Origin: Planctomycetota bacterium
GTDB lineage: Bacteria > Planctomycetota > Phycisphaerae > WQYP01
Length of the DNA: 10,439 nt
Reading direction: 5' to 3'
NCBI GenBank assembly: GCA_021852225.1
Contig: JAJZOA010000137.1
Location: forward strand, 1 to 10,439
A program made the position numbers and the translations under genes. Below, piece after piece: positions 6,772-10,439 of the stretch (position 1 is the first letter of the stretch; every line of letters starts with the position of its first letter). The notes under the pieces were generated by a model that saw only the letters and a list, made by a program, of their open reading frames with translations, was not told where the DNA came from and did not search any database.

Positions 6772-6789
6772 CGGCAGGGCCGCCTGCCG
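6772..6789 (-). other. GC-rich hairpin in the leader of the TPR/alpha-CTD gene
   Basis: CGGCAGG (6772-6778) and CCTGCCG (6783-6789) form a perfect 7-bp stem with a 4-nt loop. If the candidate promoter at 6809-6837 is real, this lies in the roughly 120-nt untranslated leader. No T tract follows in the leftward direction, so a simple terminator is unlikely; a role in translation or RNA stability is possible. Confidence 0.4.
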
Positions 6790-6808
6790 AATCAGAGGCA
6801 AGCCCTCT

Positions 6809-6837
6809 AATTTACCCGTTTTATGATATTTTTACAA
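6809..6837 (-). promoter_or_regulatory. Candidate sigma70-type promoter for the TPR/alpha-CTD gene
   Basis: On the - strand TTGTAA (6837-6832) and TAAATT (6814-6809) are separated by 17 nt. Each matches consensus at 4 of 6 positions, and they sit in a conspicuously AT-rich patch of an otherwise GC-rich region. Transcription would start near 6802, giving a leader of about 120 nt. Confidence 0.38.
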
Positions 6838-7149
6838 CTATAGGTGCTACTACCGCGCGCCGGTGCGCCGGTGAAATGGCTGGTATCCCCGCCACGGTCG
6901 TCGCCGAGGAACGCCGCTGCATTTCCGGCAACCGCAACCCGCCGACGGGTATCCCATGAGCGGAGCCTTTCCGGGCCAACCCCTTCACATCAGGCAAATG
7001 CCGTTGCGGCCAACCCGCCTTCTTGCAAATGTCGCGCGACCGGATACCAAGACGGGCGACGATTTTCACGCAACAACCCGTCCGGTCGATTCACTACTGC
7101 CTCCCTGAGGCCTATGCCCGATCAACATATCAGAATTAACCCAGCCGGG

Positions 7150-7180
7150 AAATGCCCGCCGGAAGGCGTTGGTGGCAGGC
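7150..7180 (-). terminator. Weak possible terminator after the ankyrin gene
   Basis: GCCCGCC (7154-7160) and GGCAGGC (7174-7180) pair with one mismatch around a 13-nt loop. An alternative inner hairpin is CGCC-GGAA-GGCG. Leftward, only ATTT follows. It lies about 40 nt past the ankyrin gene stop, so the position is right but the T tract is minimal. Confidence 0.25.
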
Positions 7181-7221
7181 TTCCCATTAACTGCGCTCCC
7201 TTTTCTCACACCTCCGGGATG

Positions 7222-8082
7222 TCAACGCTTTATTTCCAGCGTCTCGGTTTTGGACCGCCCGGCCAAGTATGCACGTATCCCCTTAAAGACCGCCACAATG
7301 CGCGGATTTAAACTCCCGTTGTTCGCGATCCTTTCTAATGCCGTCCCCGGCTCATTTAATCCCATTTTCACTCGGATTTTTGCTCCATGCCTCAGCAGCG
7401 CAAGTACAATCCGGGCCTTCGCATTGCTGGCGCGGGCCGCCGTAACCAGGGGTGTCTGTGTCGATGGCGTTGGGTTAGGTGCGTTCGGGTCCGCCCCATG
7501 ATTGAGGAGCCATCGCACGGTATAGACTTTTCCGGAATGCGCCGCGTAGGAGAGGGGGGTCCAGCCTTCGCCATCCTTGGAATTTAGAATTCTGGGATCC
7601 CTAGCAGCGATGCCTCGGAGCAATTTGACGTTGCCGATTCCGGCGGCGACGAACACATCTAAAATAAATCCGCGAGTGCCCAGGAATCGAACTAATTGTG
7701 GCCGCCGATTCCAGGCCGCCCACCGTATGAGGGACATCCCGGAAAAAGTTGTGCGAGCGTGGCGCAGAAGCAGAAGCTCAACAACGTCCTGCCGGCCCCT
7801 CTCCGCGGCCAAAAATATCGGCGGAACTCCCTCTGCATCCGCAATATCGCCGTTCAGAAGTCCCGGGTCTTCTTTCAGATAGCGATTAACTACGCCCGCA
7901 TAGCCGTGCGCAACTGCATAAGAAAACGACATCGCATGGAGATAGACAAATACCGCAATCAATATTGACAATGAGGCGGACGCAAGAGCAACACAAAGCC
8001 CAATCAAGCGGCGATATCCCAGGCGAGACCATTTATCCAGAATAAATTTCGGCCGAGCAAACATAATAATATTTTGTCCCAT
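7222..8082 (-). CDS. Membrane-anchored ankyrin-repeat protein, putative immunity protein
   Basis: 286 residues. A basic N-terminus (R-P-K, R-R at 10-25) precedes a hydrophobic segment at about 26-48, so an N-in signal anchor is likely, with the rest outside the cytoplasm. From about residue 54 to 272 there are ankyrin-like repeats, several degenerate. The clearest are P-P-I-F-L-A-A-E-R-G-R-Q-D-V-V-E-L-L-L at 87-105 and G-W-T-P-L-S-Y-A-A-H-S-G-K at 173-185 followed by W-L-L-N-H-G-A-D-P-N at 191-200. Ankyrin repeats bind other proteins. The start lies 18 nt past the RHS stop, so co-transcription is likely, and a small gene right behind an RHS tip is the classic immunity position. The immunity role is inference. 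ATG 8082 has a poorly spaced GGGA; ATG 8064 is an alternative start. Confidence 0.78.
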   Translation of the reverse strand: MGQNIIMFARPKFILDKWSRLGYRRLIGLCVALASASLSILIAVFVYLHAMSFSYAVAHGYAGVVNRYLKEDPGLLNGDIADAEGVPPIFLAAERGRQDVVELLLLRHARTTFSGMSLIRWAAWNRRPQLVRFLGTRGFILDVFVAAGIGNVKLLRGIAARDPRILNSKDGEGWTPLSYAAHSGKVYTVRWLLNHGADPNAPNPTPSTQTPLVTAARASNAKARIVLALLRHGAKIRVKMGLNEPGTALERIANNGSLNPRIVAVFKGIRAYLAGRSKTETLEIKR

Positions 8083-8100
8083 TTCCCGATGCGTGAAATC

Positions 8101-10437
8101 TCATTTAACCTGTATCCTCGTGCCCGTAAATGGCAGTCCCGCTGTCGTTTCACTTGCATATCCGCATACAGGTGCGCCTGTTATTCCATGAATTGCCTTC
8201 AGGAAGCTTAGGCCGGCGGGGCCCGCCCCTACGTTGCATGCCTCAAGTACCACTTTAGGGCCACCTTTACACCCTATAGATTTAACCAGCCGGAAGAAGG
8301 ATGCGGTAGCTGCAGTCAGGGACAGGTTGGCCAAGGGGTCGTTCTGGAGATGGATTGCCCCACCTATATTCTGAACGTCCGCCGGTGCACCGCGGGGGGC
8401 ACCGATACCGCGGTTGAGCCCGATTGTTAGTCCACGGTAGTTGGCAGATTTCGCTGCACGGTCTGTTTGGCCGTGCGCCTCAAGCGTAATCTCGGAAATA
8501 CAATTTCCACATTTACCCGACGGATCATAATGCTTCCCGATGTCCTTTTCCAATCTTTGCCAGATAGAAAGCAGGCTACCATGGTTAGTGAAGGCATCCG
8601 TATTGCCCCAATACAAAACAATGTATGCGAAATCATTAACCCAAGGCCCTACGATTCCGACGGAAATTTTGCGAAGGCCAAACGAATCTAGCGTGGACTC
8701 AGAATTTCCCCCTACATACTCATACAAATTAATTCCGCCGGCATACCCAATCGGATCACGCTGAATCCAACGGCCAAGTGCGGGGTTATACGTCCGATTG
8801 CGGACGTAATAAAGCTGTGTTTCAGGATCGAGTCTGTAACCGCAATAGATGATTTCATTGGCACCGTAGCTGGACTGTGTGTCATCATCCGTGAACCAGC
8901 GGCCGTCAGAGCTAGGCTCGATAAAAATTAACGTATTACCGTAGGCGTCCGTATCATATGCTTCTACGACATAGCCGCCGGAATTGGTCAGCGCCACCGC
9001 GCGGTACAGCAAATCCTGCAACAAATAATACGCCCCGGCAGGCACGGATTGCGGCCCGGCGGCCACCAGCAGGTTCAACTGGACACATTCGTCAATATAT
9101 GTTCCCCAGATGTACTGTTTCGTAGGCGTATCCGTGCTGCCTGACCCGCCGAATGGATTGCGTTCCTCCATCGTCTGCCAGCCTTGCCAGATATAATCCG
9201 TCGTGCCGTTGGGAATATTGCCAGCCGAACCGCCATTGGTAACCGTCTTTCTCACACGCCGGTTCATCGCATCATACAAATATGCGGCAAACACCGTGCC
9301 GTCCCAGGCACTGACCTCAATCAGGCGGTTGAACACGTCATACCGGCATTTAATCTGCGGCCAGCCGCTTGCCGCCGCGTATTGAGTCGCGATAAATCCG
9401 CCGCTCAGGGCGTAGTCGTAAACCGCAACCTCATCCACTACCGCATTGAGATTTCCGCCGAACGACGCGCTCCCGCCGCTGATCAGAAAGTTCGGAACCG
9501 TGAATCCCGTCTGCGAATTGCCCACCGCCGCGCCGTTGGAAACCGCCACGCCATTGACGTAAAGCCGGCTGGTCGTCCCATCCGCCGTTCCCACCACATA
9601 ATACCATTGGCCAACCGTCAGAGCCGGGCCGACAACGTAATGGGCGGTGCCATCGAATAAATACCAGCCAATCTGTCCGCTCGAATCCACATAAAGGTCG
9701 GCGGTGCACATGGAATTGCCGATCCCATTGACAAAACCGGCCACAAGCTGGCTCGCGCTGGGCACTGCATTGATCTTCACCCATGCCGCCACCGTCACCT
9801 GCGCAAAATTCAGCACCTTGCTGGAAACCACCGACCCGTTGTTGACGCCAATGGCGGTGTTGGCGTAATTCGGCAACGCCCCCGCGAGGCCGTAGGTTAT
9901 GCCGCCAGAGCTATAGGTGCCGGTGTCGCCATTGCCACTGGCATCCGCGGCCGTCGTGCCGCCGTTTTCGCCCAGTCGCCAATAAAGCGCCGGGTTGGCC
10001 CCAAGCACCAGCGACACATAATCCGATTCCCCTACCAGATTCCCATTGCTTGCACCCGGCACGCCGTCATATTTAAATGCCGTCAGGCCCCCCGTTCCCA
10101 CCGTCCGCTGCGTGATCTGGTTTAACTGGTTGTTGCTGCGCTGGTCGGTGGTCTGGCTGCCGCCCACCGGTGTAAAGAGGCTGTTCTTCCAGTTGCCCAG
10201 CCCATCCAGATTATAATTCCTGCTGGAATCCGTATTCGGCAAGGTAATGGGGCCAGTCACCGAGCCCCCACCTGCATTCTGATACCCGCCCGTGCTGTTT
10301 AACGTGCCTCTTTGATATTGCAATAACCGATTCACACTGTCATAGCCCGGCAGCGGCGAGGCGATATTGCCATTGGCATCTACGGGTTGGTATAAATTGT
10401 CCCGTTCTTCGGCGTGCAGTGCCCGTTCATAAAACTT
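8101..10437 (-). CDS. RHS/YD-repeat protein with LamG domain and protease-like C-terminal tip, N-terminus missing
   Basis: 778 residues are visible; the frame stays open to the right edge. A GTG at 10335 is internal, since YD-repeat sequence (for example D-A-N-G-N-I and Y-D-S-V-N-R-L) continues upstream of it. RHS proteins are large secreted or surface proteins whose YD repeats form a shell around a variable C-terminal toxin. Order: YD repeats (1-139), a LamG/concanavalin-like domain (about 140-358), YD repeats with Y-D-V-F-N-R-L and Y-D-A-M-N-R-R, then the core end motif L-Y-Y-V-R-N-R-T-Y-N-P-A-L-G-R-W-I-Q-R-D-P-I-G-Y closing with D-S-F-G-L (541-588). The tip (589-778) differs in character and is listed separately. 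The secretion route cannot be judged without the N-terminus. The ankyrin gene follows after 18 nt. Confidence 0.9.
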   Translation of the reverse strand, partial: KFYERALHAEERDNLYQPVDANGNIASPLPGYDSVNRLLQYQRGTLNSTGGYQNAGGGSVTGPITLPNTDSSRNYNLDGLGNWKNSLFTPVGGSQTTDQRSNNQLNQITQRTVGTGGLTAFKYDGVPGASNGNLVGESDYVSLVLGANPALYWRLGENGGTTAADASGNGDTGTYSSGGITYGLAGALPNYANTAIGVNNGSVVSSKVLNFAQVTVAAWVKINAVPSASQLVAGFVNGIGNSMCTADLYVDSSGQIGWYLFDGTAHYVVGPALTVGQWYYVVGTADGTTSRLYVNGVAVSNGAAVGNSQTGFTVPNFLISGGSASFGGNLNAVVDEVAVYDYALSGGFIATQYAAASGWPQIKCRYDVFNRLIEVSAWDGTVFAAYLYDAMNRRVRKTVTNGGSAGNIPNGTTDYIWQGWQTMEERNPFGGSGSTDTPTKQYIWGTYIDECVQLNLLVAAGPQSVPAGAYYLLQDLLYRAVALTNSGGYVVEAYDTDAYGNTLIFIEPSSDGRWFTDDDTQSSYGANEIIYCGYRLDPETQLYYVRNRTYNPALGRWIQRDPIGYAGGINLYEYVGGNSESTLDSFGLRKISVGIVGPWVNDFAYIVLYWGNTDAFTNHGSLLSIWQRLEKDIGKHYDPSGKCGNCISEITLEAHGQTDRAAKSANYRGLTIGLNRGIGAPRGAPADVQNIGGAIHLQNDPLANLSLTAATASFFRLVKSIGCKGGPKVVLEACNVGAGPAGLSFLKAIHGITGAPVCGYASETTAGLPFTGTRIQVK
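8104..8673 (-). other. RHS C-terminal tip, caspase-like/DUF4347-like domain
   Basis: This is the 190-residue segment after the D-S-F-G-L core boundary. A hydrophobic strand ends in L-E-A-H-G (His codon 8473-8475), and 79 residues later another ends in V-V-L-E-A-C-N-V-G-A-G (Cys codon 8236-8238), followed by G-L-S-F-L-K and I-T-G-A-P-V and T-T-A-G. Strand-His-Gly then strand-Ala-Cys is the His/Cys dyad layout of clan CD (caspase-like) peptidases. The Cys-side pattern (C-N-V, A-G, G-x-x-F, T-G-A-x-V, T-x-G) closely resembles DUF4347 as I remember it. By hand count GC is about 52-53% over 8101-8700 against about 59% over 9121-9480. Peptidase activity is a prediction from motifs only. Confidence 0.6.
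9364..10020 (-). other. LamG-like domain inserted among the YD repeats
   Basis: About 219 residues with features of bacterial LamG/concanavalin A-like (Laminin_G_3) domains: A-L-Y-W-R-L-G-E, then D-A-S-G-N-G, V-T-V-A-A-W-V-K-I, G-Q-W-Y-Y-V-V-G-T, R-L-Y-V-N-G-V-A-V, and the closing D-E-V-A-V-Y-D-Y-A-L-S. It lies between a G-N-L half-motif and the following Y-D-V-F-N-R-L, so it interrupts what would be a continuous YD repeat. Such domains bind carbohydrate or mediate adhesion. Confidence 0.75.
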
Positions 10438-10439
10438 GC

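Larger units (their letters stand above)
6683..7221. other. 539-bp stretch without a convincing gene
   Basis: This lies between the TPR/alpha-CTD start and the stop of the ankyrin gene. Open frames on both strands (for example 6844-7311 + and 6821-7069 -) are Arg/Pro/Ala-rich, resemble no family I know and lack ribosome binding sites. It contains a candidate leftward promoter (6809-6837), a GC-rich leader hairpin (6772-6789) and a possible weak terminator of the ankyrin gene (7150-7180). About 300 bp in its centre show nothing I can name. Confidence 0.6.

Noticed and set aside
6844..7311. 155-codon open frame on the + strand between the TPR/alpha-CTD and ankyrin genes.
   Set aside because: It overlaps the end of the ankyrin gene on the opposite strand, is Arg/Pro-rich as chance frames in GC-rich DNA are, and lacks a start signal.
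10333..10335. GTG as the start of the RHS gene.
   Set aside because: The frame continues upstream to the window edge and encodes further YD-repeat sequence, so the gene begins outside the window.

Overview
The window looks like chromosomal DNA of a Planctomycetota bacterium, possibly class Phycisphaerae. This placement is an inference. It rests on high GC, a stand-alone protein that joins TPR repeats to two RNA polymerase alpha C-terminal domains (a type I associate with Planctomycetota), a large RHS protein carrying a LamG domain, and lysine/alanine-rich protein tails. No rRNA or tRNA gene, insertion sequence or CRISPR array was seen.

Left part, + strand (1-3456): housekeeping genes. The 3' end of a DUF503/YlxP gene leads into rbfA, the usual tail of a nusA-infB type translation operon. 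rbfA overlaps a gene for an endonuclease III-fold (HhH-GPD) protein whose C-terminus is a long Lys-His repeat tail. A possible terminator follows. Then come long-form hisG (histidine biosynthesis), a translationally coupled single-pass membrane miniprotein, and a YajQ-family nucleotide-binding protein.

Middle part, - strand (3471-6682): GTP-dependent PEP carboxykinase (gluconeogenesis) converges on yajQ with a 14-nt gap. Upstream of it, after about 450 bp without a convincing gene, lies the TPR/double alpha-CTD gene, followed by about 540 bp with no credible gene but a candidate promoter and leader hairpin.

Right part, - strand (7222-10437): an accessory cassette. An RHS/YD-repeat protein runs off the right edge, so its N-terminus is missing. 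It holds a LamG-like domain inside the YD-repeat region, the conserved RHS core end motif, and then a 190-residue C-terminal tip. The tip has an A-H-G ... E-A-C-N-V-G pattern resembling caspase-like (clan CD / DUF4347-type) cysteine peptidases. Eighteen bases downstream begins an ankyrin-repeat protein with an N-terminal membrane anchor. Order, spacing and domains suggest a polymorphic toxin/immunity pair with a protease-like tip. This is the most interesting part of the window.
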